64,000 nucleotides of DNA. It comes from Desulfopila sp. IMCC35008. GTDB lineage: Bacteria > Desulfobacterota > Desulfobulbia > Desulfobulbales > Desulfocapsaceae. Shown here in pieces: positions 36,697 to 46,052 of the stretch; position 1 is the stretch's first letter, and every line of letters starts with the position of its first letter. The stretch covers positions 1,495,501 to 1,559,500 of the forward strand of contig NZ_CP050700.1 of assembly GCF_010646885.2 (NCBI RefSeq), read 5' to 3'. The position numbers and the translations under genes were made by a program. Below the pieces are notes generated by a model. It was given only the letters and a program-made list of their open reading frames with translations. It was not told the DNA's origin and made no database searches.

Positions 36697-37840
36697 ATGA
36701 TACCTCCGTTAAATTTACCACATGAAAACCCATATATTTAACTCGAATATGGGCCTTCCAAAGTTCGCCTCCTTTTTTATGAAGCAATTATGGTGCCACA
36801 ATGTGATAGAGGGGCTGGTGGTCTTTTTGCGAGTTAGAGCAAAACGAGGTTTACTGTTTTGGGATACCTTTTGGTATGCGTTATGTAATCCGGTTCGTAA
36901 CTAATTCTATTTAATAGAACTGTTTAATATTGCTTTTGTTGAATCAATCCACTACTGGCATAATTCACATATATCTCAGATAGAGTATGTCGATAGTTGA
37001 TGCTTTGGTAACAGTCCTGTTTTCGGGTTGAGAAACATACTGTAACATGCTGATTATGTATGATATGTCTGGGATTTCAATTTGTATTAAATTGTCTGGT
37101 ATATATTTAAGGATCATTGGTTTGAAAGCTGAAAGGGTAAGAGGAAGTGTGCAAAAAATGGTAAGCTCCTTTACGTTGGAGGTACGTATTTTTGCTTCAT
37201 TGCGCACATCTGATGAGAGATCCTCTGCTTATGAAAAGGCACAACTCACTAATATGAAGAATGATAATTAAAGTTAAAAGAAGTAACGAATGAATACACT
37301 CGACATGTAAAGTTAGTAGGCAGTTTTAAGAGAAAGAAACGTCATTCTCCTCCCAAAAGCAAACTGGCACCTTGTCTTACACGGACGTACACATGATCTC
37401 TGCAATTAACGATTGCAGTTCTGTTCACGAAAAGAGCAATCCCAAGAGCCCTCCAGAACGTTATTCTTCTAAAATAAACTCATGTGGTGAGTACTACGGT
37501 GATGTGAGAGAAAAATCCTCGGCAGCATGAACCTGCGATTAAAAAATCAGCATATCACCTAATTACAGAGAAAAGCGCATAAGCTATCGAACCACCTAAC
37601 ATGCTGTTATGACATTAATAGTGTAAATTGTTAACTGAAACAAAATTGTTATGATTCAATATAATCATTGCGCATTTATGTCATTAAATTAGCATAAGTA
37701 AAACATAACAAAGTGTTATAATTTGACGAAAATAAGGGTATATAGGGTAGATAGTATTATATCATGATCTTTCGGATTGATATGATATTTTGTTTCTAAT
37801 TGCTGATTTCGCAGATCTAATTGCGAATAGTTGGACCAAA
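36697..37840. other. 1.1-kb AT-rich intergenic region upstream of the ectoine cluster
   Basis: No gene is supported; short frames on both strands at 36965-37271 overlap each other and lack ribosome sites. The last 250 bases are very AT-rich and contain inverted repeats that may be operators: TAACAAAATTGTTA near 37640 and ATAACAAAGTGTTAT near 37706-37720. These are candidate sites for the cluster's own EnuR-like or AsnC-like regulator. Confidence 0.45.
37706..37720. promoter_or_regulatory. Candidate operator of the ectoine cluster
   Basis: A 5-bp inverted repeat with AT-rich centre, ATAAC-AAAGT-GTTAT, about 120 bases upstream of the first gene; a similar palindrome TAACaaaattGTTA lies about 70 bases further upstream. 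Position and repetition suggest a regulator site; binding by EnuR or AsnC is inference. Confidence 0.3.
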
Positions 37841-39028
37841 ATGAGGGGGCCATTGAAAGATATTTGTCAATTTATAAGAGACTCTCGTGAAGAGGTTCTA
37901 CATTTCCGAAGAGATTTTCACGCCAATCCTGAACTTGGCTTGGCAGAGCACCGCACTGGAAAAATTGTCGCTGATTATCTCTCTGAATGTGGTCTTGAGG
38001 TTTGTCGTCTCAACAGTACAGGTGTTGTTGGTCTCTTGCGCGGAGAAGGTAAAGGACCAACCCTCTTAATGCGTGCAGATATGGATGCATTGCCAATACA
38101 GGAGGAGAATGAGACCATATATTCTTCTACTGTTGATGGTGTGATGCATGCCTGTGGGCATGACGCCCATACCGCAATGCTCATGGTGGCAGCAAAATAT
38201 TTAAGTCGGAGAAAGTCAGAACTGAACGGCAATATAAAATTTGTATTTGAGCCAAATGAAGAGAATATAGGCGCGCTTGGTATGATCGAAGAGGGTGTGT
38301 TGGATAATCCGAAGGTTGACGCCTGTGTTGGACTTCATGTCTGGAGCCCTCTGGAATCAGGAAAGATTGGAGTTAAGGCTGGTCCGGTCATGGCAGGGAT
38401 GCAGCACTTTAAAATCACAATCACGGGAAAAGGCGGACACACGGCAACACCGCAAAGTGCAATCGACCCTGTTCTGGTCTCAGCTGCAGTAATCCAGGCA
38501 GTGCAAACCATTCAAACACGTGAACTCGATGCTCTCCATGAGCCGACGGTAATAATGTTTGGATCCATCGCAGGTGGTTCAGCAGCTAACATAATTCCCG
38601 ACTCTGTGACCATGGAAGGTACAATTCGTTACCTTTATGATGGTGATGACAATGGTGAAAACAGTCCGCTTTCACGTTTTAGAAGAATTGTAAAAGGGGT
38701 TTGTGAAACCTATCGAGCAGATCATGAACTTGAATTTCCATATGGACACCCAACTGTAGTCAATGATCCCTCATTCTCCAGTTTTTTCACCTCAAGGGTC
38801 GCTGGCAAAATGTTACCAGAACTAGAAGTTGAGCCTTTGGTCACTTTGGCCGGAGAGGATTTTTCTGAGTTTGCATCTCGTGTTCCCGGACTCTTTTATT
38901 TTCTGGGTGCTGGAAAACCAGGAGTTGAAATTTTTCCACATCACCATCCCCGTTTTGATATTGATGAGAGCATCTTGGAAGTGGGTGTGGAACTTCATAT
39001 ACGTACAGCGCTGGAGTATTTGGAATAA
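37841..39028 (+). CDS. M20-family amidohydrolase, probable N-acetyl-diaminobutyrate deacetylase of ectoine breakdown
   Basis: A 395-aa metallopeptidase-family deacetylase. I prefer ATG 37841 because the M20D family starts near REEVLHFRRDFHANPELG; an upstream TTG (37790) lacks a ribosome site, and the ATG site is also weak. Metal-binding motifs: RADMDALPI, ACGHDAHTAM, FEPNEEN, and C-terminal LAGEDFSEFA. A dimerisation domain lies in between (ITITGKGGHTATPQSAIDP). M20D enzymes remove acetyl groups from amino acids. In ectoine catabolism N-alpha-acetyl-2,4-diaminobutyrate must be deacetylated, usually by EutE/DoeB of a different family; within this cluster the M20 enzyme is the obvious candidate. 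Confidence 0.85.
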   Translation: MRGPLKDICQFIRDSREEVLHFRRDFHANPELGLAEHRTGKIVADYLSECGLEVCRLNSTGVVGLLRGEGKGPTLLMRADMDALPIQEENETIYSSTVDGVMHACGHDAHTAMLMVAAKYLSRRKSELNGNIKFVFEPNEENIGALGMIEEGVLDNPKVDACVGLHVWSPLESGKIGVKAGPVMAGMQHFKITITGKGGHTATPQSAIDPVLVSAAVIQAVQTIQTRELDALHEPTVIMFGSIAGGSAANIIPDSVTMEGTIRYLYDGDDNGENSPLSRFRRIVKGVCETYRADHELEFPYGHPTVVNDPSFSSFFTSRVAGKMLPELEVEPLVTLAGEDFSEFASRVPGLFYFLGAGKPGVEIFPHHHPRFDIDESILEVGVELHIRTALEYLE

Positions 39029-39116
39029 TAGCGGAAAGTAGGAAGTACAAGGAAAAGCTTGGCTAAATCGCTTTGCTTGACAAGGACGATGTCCCAAAAC
39101 AGAAAGGAGGAGGATT

Positions 39117-40160
39117 GTGAGAAAATTTACAAGTTTGTTGGTGGTACTTATGCTGTTTTATTCGGTGGTGAATGGTTTCGCCTCTGATTACACCGGTAAG
39201 GCAATTAAGGCAAAACTGGCATCCGAGGAAATTGAAGGGGACTTCATGACCGTTTGGGCCAGAAATTTTGCGGCACACATGAAGGAATGGTCAGGAGGCA
39301 AAATAGAGATCGATGTCTATCCATATGGGACTCTTGGGGAAAATGGGGATATTAATGAGCTGTGCCAGTTAGGTGTTGTTCAGTTTGTTTTTTCAGACTA
39401 TGCCTGGATCAGCTCATTTGTTCCCCAGGCACAGGTCCTTACCCTCAACTATCTCTTTCCTTCTGAAAACATTTCGGAAACTCTCGACTGGATGGTGAGA
39501 GAGGGGGAGTTCATGCCTCTCCTGGAAAAGAAATTCCGTGATAATGGCATGGTCCCATTTTCGATAATGTTTGAGGGCTGGCAGTGGATCGGTTCACAAA
39601 AACCTATTAACAAAATGGCTGATCTCAAAGGACAGAAAATCAGGCTCATGTCATCAAAAATGCTTGTAGAGGACTACCGGGCCTACGGTACCAGTCCAAC
39701 ACCAATGAATTATGGTGAAATTTATAGCGGATTACAGATGGGGCTCATAGACGCACAGGTTCAACCTCTTTTTGCCCATTACAGCATGAAGTTTTATGAA
39801 GTTGAAAACTATATCACCAAAATCGGCAACGAGCCGTTCTTAGGTATTCCTACTGTTAACAAGGAGTTCTTTGATTCCCTCACTCCTGAAGCTCAGCAGG
39901 AAATGAGAAATTTCTGGATCAACGCCATCATTCCTGCAGGAAAATGGATCGAAGAGAAAAATATGGAAGACAAGGCGAAAATGCAGAAAGCCAATCCTGA
40001 GTTGAAATTTGCAACTTTGGAAGGAGAGGCCCTGGAAGAGTTCAAAGCAGCGGCAAAAACTGTCTACCCGAAGTTTGTTGATATCGGTGGAGAAGGATCT
40101 CAAGAGGTGCTTGATGCTTTGTTGAAGGATGTAAAGGCAGCTAAAGAGGTTGTAAAATAG
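39117..40160 (+). CDS. TRAP transporter substrate-binding protein (DctP family; UehA/TeaA-like role)
   Basis: A 347-aa periplasmic solute receptor. The start is GTG 39117 with a very strong ribosome site (AAAGGAGGAGG). A signal peptide (LLVVLMLFYSVVNGFA) is followed by the DctP fold: AAHMKEWSGGKIEIDVYPYG, FEGWQWIGSQKPI, the substrate-carboxylate Arg in KIRLMSS and SGLQMGLIDAQVQP. In this gene context it probably captures ectoine or hydroxyectoine. A strong terminator after it (40199-40235) probably lets the receptor be made in excess over the membrane subunits. Confidence 0.93.
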   Translation: MRKFTSLLVVLMLFYSVVNGFASDYTGKAIKAKLASEEIEGDFMTVWARNFAAHMKEWSGGKIEIDVYPYGTLGENGDINELCQLGVVQFVFSDYAWISSFVPQAQVLTLNYLFPSENISETLDWMVREGEFMPLLEKKFRDNGMVPFSIMFEGWQWIGSQKPINKMADLKGQKIRLMSSKMLVEDYRAYGTSPTPMNYGEIYSGLQMGLIDAQVQPLFAHYSMKFYEVENYITKIGNEPFLGIPTVNKEFFDSLTPEAQQEMRNFWINAIIPAGKWIEEKNMEDKAKMQKANPELKFATLEGEALEEFKAAAKTVYPKFVDIGGEGSQEVLDALLKDVKAAKEVVK

Positions 40161-40198
40161 ACTACCTCGGAAAGCAAAGTCACTACTGCAGTTCCATA

Positions 40199-40235
40199 AT
40201 GATAGCCTGGACATGCCCAGGCTATCATTTTTTTA
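40199..40235 (+). terminator. Intercistronic terminator between TRAP receptor and membrane subunits
   Basis: A 12-bp perfect stem ATGATAGCCTGG/CCAGGCTATCAT with a 6-base loop, followed by seven Ts. It is inside the transporter operon and presumably leaky. Confidence 0.9.
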
Positions 40236-40329
40236 ATGTAAAATATAGCGAGTGGCATGGTGCGTAAGCTACTGTTTTTGTATTTTTTGTTGGATACATA
40301 ATCTGTATAAAGTTGAACAAGGTGAATCG

Positions 40330-40911
40330 ATGAAAGGAAAGGGGGAAATCAACGGGCCGACCGGTTTTCTAAAGCGCTTTAACCGACGTCTTGGAAAAAT
40401 TATTAATGGGTTTGAGGTTTCCATTCTGGTCTTTTGCGTGGCTGCACTCGCTGTATTACTCATAGCCAATGTTTTCTGCAGGACATTCTTTCAAAGTATT
40501 TACTTTGCTGAAGAAATATCCAAATTTCTGGTGATCCTGATAACATTTACAGGGGTCAGTTACGGTGTACGCAAGGCAAGACATATTCGAATGGGAGCCT
40601 TATTAGATGCAATGCCCCCAAAGGTGGAAAAAGTCTTTATCATCTTCATATCCCTTATCAGTGCCATTACCATGGCGATAATGGCCTGGTTCTCGTACAA
40701 ATATTTACTTAATGCCATGAATATGTCTCACAGAACGCCAGCTCTGCGTGTTCCGACCTGGACCTTTTATATAATTGTCCCTATCGGTTTCGGTCTGGCG
40801 TCTATCCAGTATTTACGGACTATAATTAAAAATTTAACCGAGAGTGATCCCTGGCAGTCGCCGGACCAAAAGAGTGAATATGAGGAAGAACAGATTGAGG
40901 GGATGCCATAA
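40330..40911 (+). CDS. TRAP transporter small membrane subunit (DctQ)
   Basis: A 193-aa inner-membrane protein with four hydrophobic segments (ILVFCVAALAVLLIANVFC; ISKFLVILITFTGVSYG; VFIIFISLISAITMAIMAW; TFYIIVPIGFGLASI). I choose ATG 40330 after AAGGTGAAT; the longer frame from 40252 adds an unlikely Cys/Trp-rich extension. The conserved DctQ region AEEISKFLVILITFTGVSYGVR-HIRMG is present. The stop overlaps the next start by one base (TAATG). Confidence 0.92.
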   Translation: MKGKGEINGPTGFLKRFNRRLGKIINGFEVSILVFCVAALAVLLIANVFCRTFFQSIYFAEEISKFLVILITFTGVSYGVRKARHIRMGALLDAMPPKVEKVFIIFISLISAITMAIMAWFSYKYLLNAMNMSHRTPALRVPTWTFYIIVPIGFGLASIQYLRTIIKNLTESDPWQSPDQKSEYEEEQIEGMP

Positions 40912-42197
40912 TGATGCTTTTTGGTATTAATCTGGCCTCAATGCTGCTGATTGGTTTTCCTTTTATGGTGATCCTGCTGGCATCATTGATTCTTTACCTG
41001 GTCGTCTATATGCCTGAAATGGCGCCGAAGCTTATTCTTATCATGGTGCAGCAGGTAATTACCGGTATTTCACCGCCAACTCTGGTCTGTGTACCAATGT
41101 TTATCCTGAGCGCCAGTATTGTCACATCTGGTGAATCTGCCAAAAAGCTCATACGCATGTTACTGACTTGTGTCGGACACCTGCCGGGGGGGCTTCCTAT
41201 TACAACTAATGCCAGCTGTACGCTGTTCGGTGCCGTTTCAGGATCAACCCAGGCAACCGTTGCAGCTATTGGTGGCACGATGAGACCCATGTTGCTGAAT
41301 GCCGGCTATCCCAGCTCTTTTACCCTGGGTTTAATCATAAACTCGAGCGATATTGCCTTTCTGATTCCGCCAAGTATCGGCTTTATCGTATATGGTGTTG
41401 CCACAAGTACTTCGATTGGCATGCTGTTTTTGGCTGGAATCCTACCAGGGCTTCTCATTCTATTGTTATTTTCCATTTACTGTTACGTTTATTCCAAAGC
41501 AAAAAAGATACCTTTGCTCCCTAAAGCAAGCTGGAATGAAAGGTATGCTGCCCTTAAGGATGGCATGCCTGTCATGGGTTTTCCCTTCATTGTTGTTGGA
41601 GGCATTTATACCGGGTATTTCACCCCCACCGAGGCGGCAGCAGTTTCAGTACTCTATGCACTTATTTTAGAAACACTGGTTTACCGAAGTTTAACTTTTA
41701 ACAAAACCGTTGACGCTTTTCTTCAAACCGGAATTATCACAGGAGTGGTGTTCATCCTTGTCGGAGCTGGACAGGCCTTCTCCTGGCTCATTGGATTTCT
41801 CCAGATTCCACAGCAGTTTCTGCCACCACTTTTCGGCCCGGATCCATCAATGCTATGGGTTATTATGATTGTAGTCTGTGTATATTTTGTGGCCTGCATG
41901 TTTGTTGACCCTATTGTGGCGATATTTATCCTCAGCCCTATTTTTCAACCCTATGTTGTTGGTGCAGGGGTAGATCCCATCCTGTTAGGAACGCTTGTCA
42001 CACTTCAGGCTGCAATTGGTTCAGCAACACCGCCATTTGGCTGCGACATATTTACTGCACAGCTGATATTCAGGAGACCCTATCTTGAGGTAATTGGACA
42101 TGCACTGCCGTTTTTGCTCATACTTATCCTGGTTACAGTACTGTTAGTAGTATTCCCCCAAATAGCACTGTTTTTGCCTCATCTCATGATGAATTAG
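40911..42197 (+). CDS. TRAP transporter large membrane subunit (DctM)
   Basis: A 428-aa inner-membrane protein of about 12 hydrophobic segments that carries out sodium-coupled uptake with DctQ. Family signatures: GGLPITTNASCTLFGAVSGS (periplasmic loop), SSDIAFLIPPSIGFIVYGV, FTPTEAAAVSVLYAL and SATPPFGCDIF. The start overlaps the dctQ stop. Together with the upstream receptor it forms a complete tripartite transporter. Confidence 0.94.
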   Translation: MMLFGINLASMLLIGFPFMVILLASLILYLVVYMPEMAPKLILIMVQQVITGISPPTLVCVPMFILSASIVTSGESAKKLIRMLLTCVGHLPGGLPITTNASCTLFGAVSGSTQATVAAIGGTMRPMLLNAGYPSSFTLGLIINSSDIAFLIPPSIGFIVYGVATSTSIGMLFLAGILPGLLILLLFSIYCYVYSKAKKIPLLPKASWNERYAALKDGMPVMGFPFIVVGGIYTGYFTPTEAAAVSVLYALILETLVYRSLTFNKTVDAFLQTGIITGVVFILVGAGQAFSWLIGFLQIPQQFLPPLFGPDPSMLWVIMIVVCVYFVACMFVDPIVAIFILSPIFQPYVVGAGVDPILLGTLVTLQAAIGSATPPFGCDIFTAQLIFRRPYLEVIGHALPFLLILILVTVLLVVFPQIALFLPHLMMN

Positions 42198-42301
42198 AAA
42201 GACACAATTTGTAGAGAGTTATCAGTTTTTAGGGGACAATGAGGATTAGACTGAACCTTGGTACCGTTCCGATACCCATTTAATGAGGGGAGAAACCACA
42301 A

Positions 42302-43690
42302 ATGACAAACTGGCTCCCAGACAAGTCAGTATTACAAAAACCTGCCTATAAATCGTTGGCTGAGCAAATTGCTTCTGCCATTCAGTCTGGTGAACTCGAA
42401 CCAGGTGAAAGGCTACCGCCGCAAAGAGATTTAGCTTACGACCTTGAGGTCAGTTTGCAGACTGTCAGCAGGGCATATGATGAGCTAAGACGCTGTGGAT
42501 TGATTCAGGGAGAGGTGGGCAGAGGTACATTTGTAAGAACGAGACCAAGACCGGAGGCAATGCCTTTTGGAACCGCACCCGCACCTGATTCCATAGTAGA
42601 ACTGTCTATCTACAAGCCGGTGCTCGGGTCACTGCATGAAGATTTAATAAAAGACGCATTGACGGTTCTAGGCAGTGATTTGCCAACAGACACTATCTTT
42701 TCATTTAGACCTAACCAGGGAATCGAACGTCATCTCAATTCATCAAGAGAGTGGCTTAAACTCTGTGGTCTAGATGCCGAAAGGAGCCGAACTCTCATCA
42801 CCAACGGGGTAACTCAGGGTACAACCTCAGCACTGCTTGCCATTAGTAAGCCAGGGGCGATTATCGCAACCGAGGCAGTTGGTCATCACTCGTTGGCTGC
42901 ACTTTGCTCCAGTCTCGGAATGAAGCTTATCGGGCTGAAAATGGACAGTCAGGGAATACTCCCGGAAGTTTTCGAACAGGTTTGTGAGACCCGCGATATC
43001 AGTGCTCTTTATCTTATACCAAATCTATCTAACCCGACTGCGTACTTCATGCCGGAAGAAAGGAGGGAGGATATAGGGGAGATTGCCAGGAAACACAATG
43101 TTTACATAATAGAAAATGATGTTCTGGGCCCCCTTGTCACCAATAAGCCCAGACCTTTTGTCGAGATTATTCCTGAGCAGGCTATTTATGTAACCAGTTT
43201 TACAAAATGTATTATGCCAGGTCTCCGCACGGGATATATGGTTGTACCACCAGGGATGTTGGGCGTCGTGAGAAGTCGCCTGTTGGCGACAGCTTGGATG
43301 GCCACCCCACTTATTGCTGAAATAGCCTCAAGGTGGGTGCTTGATGGTACTGCGCGAAAATTAATACTCTGGCAGAGAAGAGCATTACATGAACGACACC
43401 GGTTGGTAGAACAGATACTTGGCCATAGAGGAATCAAGTCACACGTTAATGCTTTACATATTTGGTTGCCTTTAACAGGTCGCTGGCGCCCTGATCCTTT
43501 CGCAGCCCAGGCGATGAAGCAGGGTGTTGCAGTAGCCCCGTCAGGGCCTTTTATTATTGATAACGATGCAGATGTGAGGGCTGTCAGAATATCTCTTGGC
43601 GCTGCGGGAAAAAGTGATCTGGAGCGAGGTCTTCATGTGATCGACCAGCTTCTTGACAGGGAAGAAGAGTATGCATTTGATTCATTTTAG
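42302..43690 (+). CDS. enuR: MocR-type regulator (GntR HTH + aminotransferase fold), EnuR-like
   Basis: A 462-aa regulator. The N-terminal GntR winged helix (about 15-80: YKSLAEQIASAIQSGELEPG, ERLPPQRDLAYDLEVSLQTV) is fused to a class I aminotransferase-like domain whose PLP-binding Lys is in SFTKCIMPGLRTGY. Other PLP contacts: NGVTQGTTSALL and IPNLSNPTAYFMP. EnuR, the regulator of ectoine catabolism in many bacteria, has this architecture and binds N-acetyl-diaminobutyrate through PLP. Its position between the TRAP transporter and eutA/eutD genes supports that assignment. A good ribosome site (GAGGGGAG) precedes ATG. Confidence 0.88.
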   Translation: MTNWLPDKSVLQKPAYKSLAEQIASAIQSGELEPGERLPPQRDLAYDLEVSLQTVSRAYDELRRCGLIQGEVGRGTFVRTRPRPEAMPFGTAPAPDSIVELSIYKPVLGSLHEDLIKDALTVLGSDLPTDTIFSFRPNQGIERHLNSSREWLKLCGLDAERSRTLITNGVTQGTTSALLAISKPGAIIATEAVGHHSLAALCSSLGMKLIGLKMDSQGILPEVFEQVCETRDISALYLIPNLSNPTAYFMPEERREDIGEIARKHNVYIIENDVLGPLVTNKPRPFVEIIPEQAIYVTSFTKCIMPGLRTGYMVVPPGMLGVVRSRLLATAWMATPLIAEIASRWVLDGTARKLILWQRRALHERHRLVEQILGHRGIKSHVNALHIWLPLTGRWRPDPFAAQAMKQGVAVAPSGPFIIDNDADVRAVRISLGAAGKSDLERGLHVIDQLLDREEEYAFDSF

Positions 43691-43792
43691 CCTCATTGTG
43701 AAGATGCAGGTGAGATTGTTGAAAGAGAAGAAAAGAGATCTCCCCAATGTACTACCGCTAGTGTCAGCAGTTATGATCATGGAGAATCATTT

Positions 43793-44563
43793 ATGACAGC
43801 TGTTTCCTTAAACAGAACCGCATCACCTCTTTTGTATAGTCCGGAAGACTCCTTCTGTAGAATTGGACTTATAGTACTGGCAACCGATCTTACAAGTGAA
43901 CACGACTTTATAAAGATCTGTAACAACGGGAGAATACGGCTCCACATATCTCGAACTGAGTACAAAAACCCGGTGACTCCAGAAAATCTTCGTGCCATGA
44001 AAGATGGTCTGGCTGAGGCTGCGGCATTGCTTGTACCGGACATCCCGCTGCAGGCTGTATATTTCAGCTGTACTTCAGGAGGGGCTCTGTTGGGTGATAA
44101 AACAGTGGCTGAAAAAATACAATCCGCCGTTGGCCGGGTTCCTGTTATCACTCCACTCTCTGCTGCCACCAGCGCATTTACAGCTTTGGGAACCAGGAAA
44201 CTAAGTATCCTCACCCCTTATACTGAAAATGTGGCAAGGCCAGTTGGAAGCTATTTTGAAAACAGTGGTTTCACTGTCCAGAATATTTCATATATGGGTT
44301 TGGTTGATGACAGGGAAATGGCCAGGATCAAAGCAGAGTCCATCATTGCCGCTGCCAAAGAAACTATTTCCGGCGATGCGGAGGCTCTTTTTATTTCCTG
44401 CACTGCACTGCGGTCTGCTGAAGTAGCCGGTTTGATAGAAAAAAAAATTGGCAAACCCGTTGTCACCAGCAACCAGGCAGCAGCATGGAAGGCTCTGAAG
44501 ATAGCCTGTATAGTACCTGATGCATCCGGATATGGGAAATTACTGTCATCAAAGATGCAGTAA
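43793..44563 (+). CDS. eutA: EutA-like Asp/Glu racemase-superfamily protein of ectoine utilisation
   Basis: A 256-aa protein of the maleate isomerase/aspartate-glutamate racemase superfamily. The paired catalytic Cys lie in VYFSCTSGGALLG and LFISCTALRSAEV. In ectoine utilisation loci eutA is associated with hydroxyectoine handling together with eutB and eutC; neither of those is in the window. The gene lies between the EnuR-like regulator and ectoine hydrolase, on the same strand, with a GGAG ribosome site. The exact reaction is not established. Confidence 0.82.
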   Translation: MTAVSLNRTASPLLYSPEDSFCRIGLIVLATDLTSEHDFIKICNNGRIRLHISRTEYKNPVTPENLRAMKDGLAEAAALLVPDIPLQAVYFSCTSGGALLGDKTVAEKIQSAVGRVPVITPLSAATSAFTALGTRKLSILTPYTENVARPVGSYFENSGFTVQNISYMGLVDDREMARIKAESIIAAAKETISGDAEALFISCTALRSAEVAGLIEKKIGKPVVTSNQAAAWKALKIACIVPDASGYGKLLSSKMQ

Positions 44564-44629
44564 AATTTCAAAATACTAATTATTTAAGGCGTGTTTGCTT
44601 GCGTAGATATAGAGCGATAAGGAATTATT

Positions 44630-45814
44630 ATGAGTATACAGTCCAGTCTTTTTTTCAGTGTTGAAGAGTACCGCAATCGCCTGGCCAGGACGCGTAAAGC
44701 CATGCAGCAGAAAAATATTGAACTCCTGTTGGTTACCGACCCTTCGAATATGGCCTGGCTCACGGGGTATGACGGTTGGTCTTTTTATGTCCACCAGTGT
44801 GTTATTCTTTCCCTCGATGAAGACCCCATCTGGTTTGGCAGGCAAATGGATCTTAACGGTGCGATATGTACTGTATTTATGGCTCAGGACCGCCTCGTCG
44901 GATATTCGGATGACTACGTCCAGTCAACTGAGAGACATCCAATGGATTATCTTGCCCAAAAACTGAAGGAATGGAAGTGGGATTCGTTGCGAATAGGGGT
45001 GGAGATGGACAATTACTATTTTTCTGCAGCAGCATATGTATCATTACAGAGAAATCTTCCCGGAACCACTTTTTTAGATGCCACTGCTCTTGTTAACTGG
45101 CAGCGTGCGGTGAAGTCTGAACAAGAGATTGAGTATATGCGGGTGGCAGCAAAGATTGTTGAGTCGATGCATCAACGGATTAGAGAGACAGCTGAACCGG
45201 GTATGCGGAAATGTGATCTGGTCGCAGAAATCTACGACGCAGGCATCCGCGGGGTAGGGGAGAAGGGTGGTGATTATCCTGCAATTGTACCACTTCTACC
45301 ATCCGGTGAAGATGCTTCAGCCCCACATCTTACGTGGGATGACCAGCCTATGCGGGTGGATGAGGGAACGTTTTTTGAGATAGCAGGATGCTATCGTCGT
45401 TATCACTGCCCTCTTTCGAGAACAGTTTTCCTGGGCAAGCCACCTCAGGATATGCTTGATACAGAAAAAGCAATTCTTGAAGGTATGGAGGCAGGACTTG
45501 ATGCTGCCAAGCCAGGGAATACCTGTGAAGATATAGCACTTTCATTTTTTACGGTATTGGAAAAATATGGGATCAGTAAAGACAGCAGAACCGGGTACTC
45601 TATTGGTCTCAGTTATCCTCCGGATTGGGGCGAACGTACTATGAGTCTGCGTCGAGGCGACAAGACGATTCTCCAGCCCAATATGACATTTCATTTTATG
45701 ACAGGTTTATGGCTGGATTCATGGGGGCTTGAGATTACTGAAAGTATTCTGATTACAGAAAACGGTGTTGAAACTCTTGCTCATGTACCACGTGAATTGT
45801 TTGTAAAAAACTAG
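44630..45814 (+). CDS. eutD: Ectoine hydrolase (EutD/DoeA), M24 fold
   Basis: A 394-aa cytosolic enzyme of the M24 (pita-bread) family that opens the ectoine ring to N-acetyl-diaminobutyrate. Diagnostic EutD/DoeA segments: NMAWLTGYDGWSFYVHQ, VGYSDDYVQSTERHPMDYL, GVEMDNYYFSAAAYVSLQ, VPLLPSGEDASAPHLTWDD and GLSYPPDWGERTMSLRRGD. Length fits the family. An AGGA site lies before ATG. The best marker gene of the cluster; it fixes the pathway for the neighbouring transporter, regulators and deacetylase. Confidence 0.93.
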   Translation: MSIQSSLFFSVEEYRNRLARTRKAMQQKNIELLLVTDPSNMAWLTGYDGWSFYVHQCVILSLDEDPIWFGRQMDLNGAICTVFMAQDRLVGYSDDYVQSTERHPMDYLAQKLKEWKWDSLRIGVEMDNYYFSAAAYVSLQRNLPGTTFLDATALVNWQRAVKSEQEIEYMRVAAKIVESMHQRIRETAEPGMRKCDLVAEIYDAGIRGVGEKGGDYPAIVPLLPSGEDASAPHLTWDDQPMRVDEGTFFEIAGCYRRYHCPLSRTVFLGKPPQDMLDTEKAILEGMEAGLDAAKPGNTCEDIALSFFTVLEKYGISKDSRTGYSIGLSYPPDWGERTMSLRRGDKTILQPNMTFHFMTGLWLDSWGLEITESILITENGVETLAHVPRELFVKN

Positions 45815-45841
45815 CCCGAAATTCTAACCAGTTCAGGCTGA

Positions 45842-45987
45842 CTCGTTCCCATCCTAAAACTCAGCATTCTGTTCAATATCGAGGCGTGGCTTCATTATGT
45901 ACCGCACGCATATGTACGATATTCGGAGGATAAATAATGTAGCCGGAACGCTGAGATTGGGTAGAGGGGTAGTTTGAGGACGGGAAC
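45842..45987 (+). repeat. Dispersed palindromic element, family A copy 2 (MITE-like, complete)
   Basis: About 146 bases. Terminal inverted repeats: GTTCCCATCCTAAAACT (45845-45861) against AGTTTGAGGACGGGAAC (45971-45987). The interior from 45871 onward closely matches 18531-18650 downstream of tyrS. The inner palindrome is less perfect than in copy 1. It sits between the ectoine hydrolase and asnC-type genes. Confidence 0.85.
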
Positions 45988-46052
45988 TAACTATGTTTTT
46001 AGCGAATATTGTAGTTGTTCAGAGCAGCATTTTTTCATAATTCAGGGAAACA

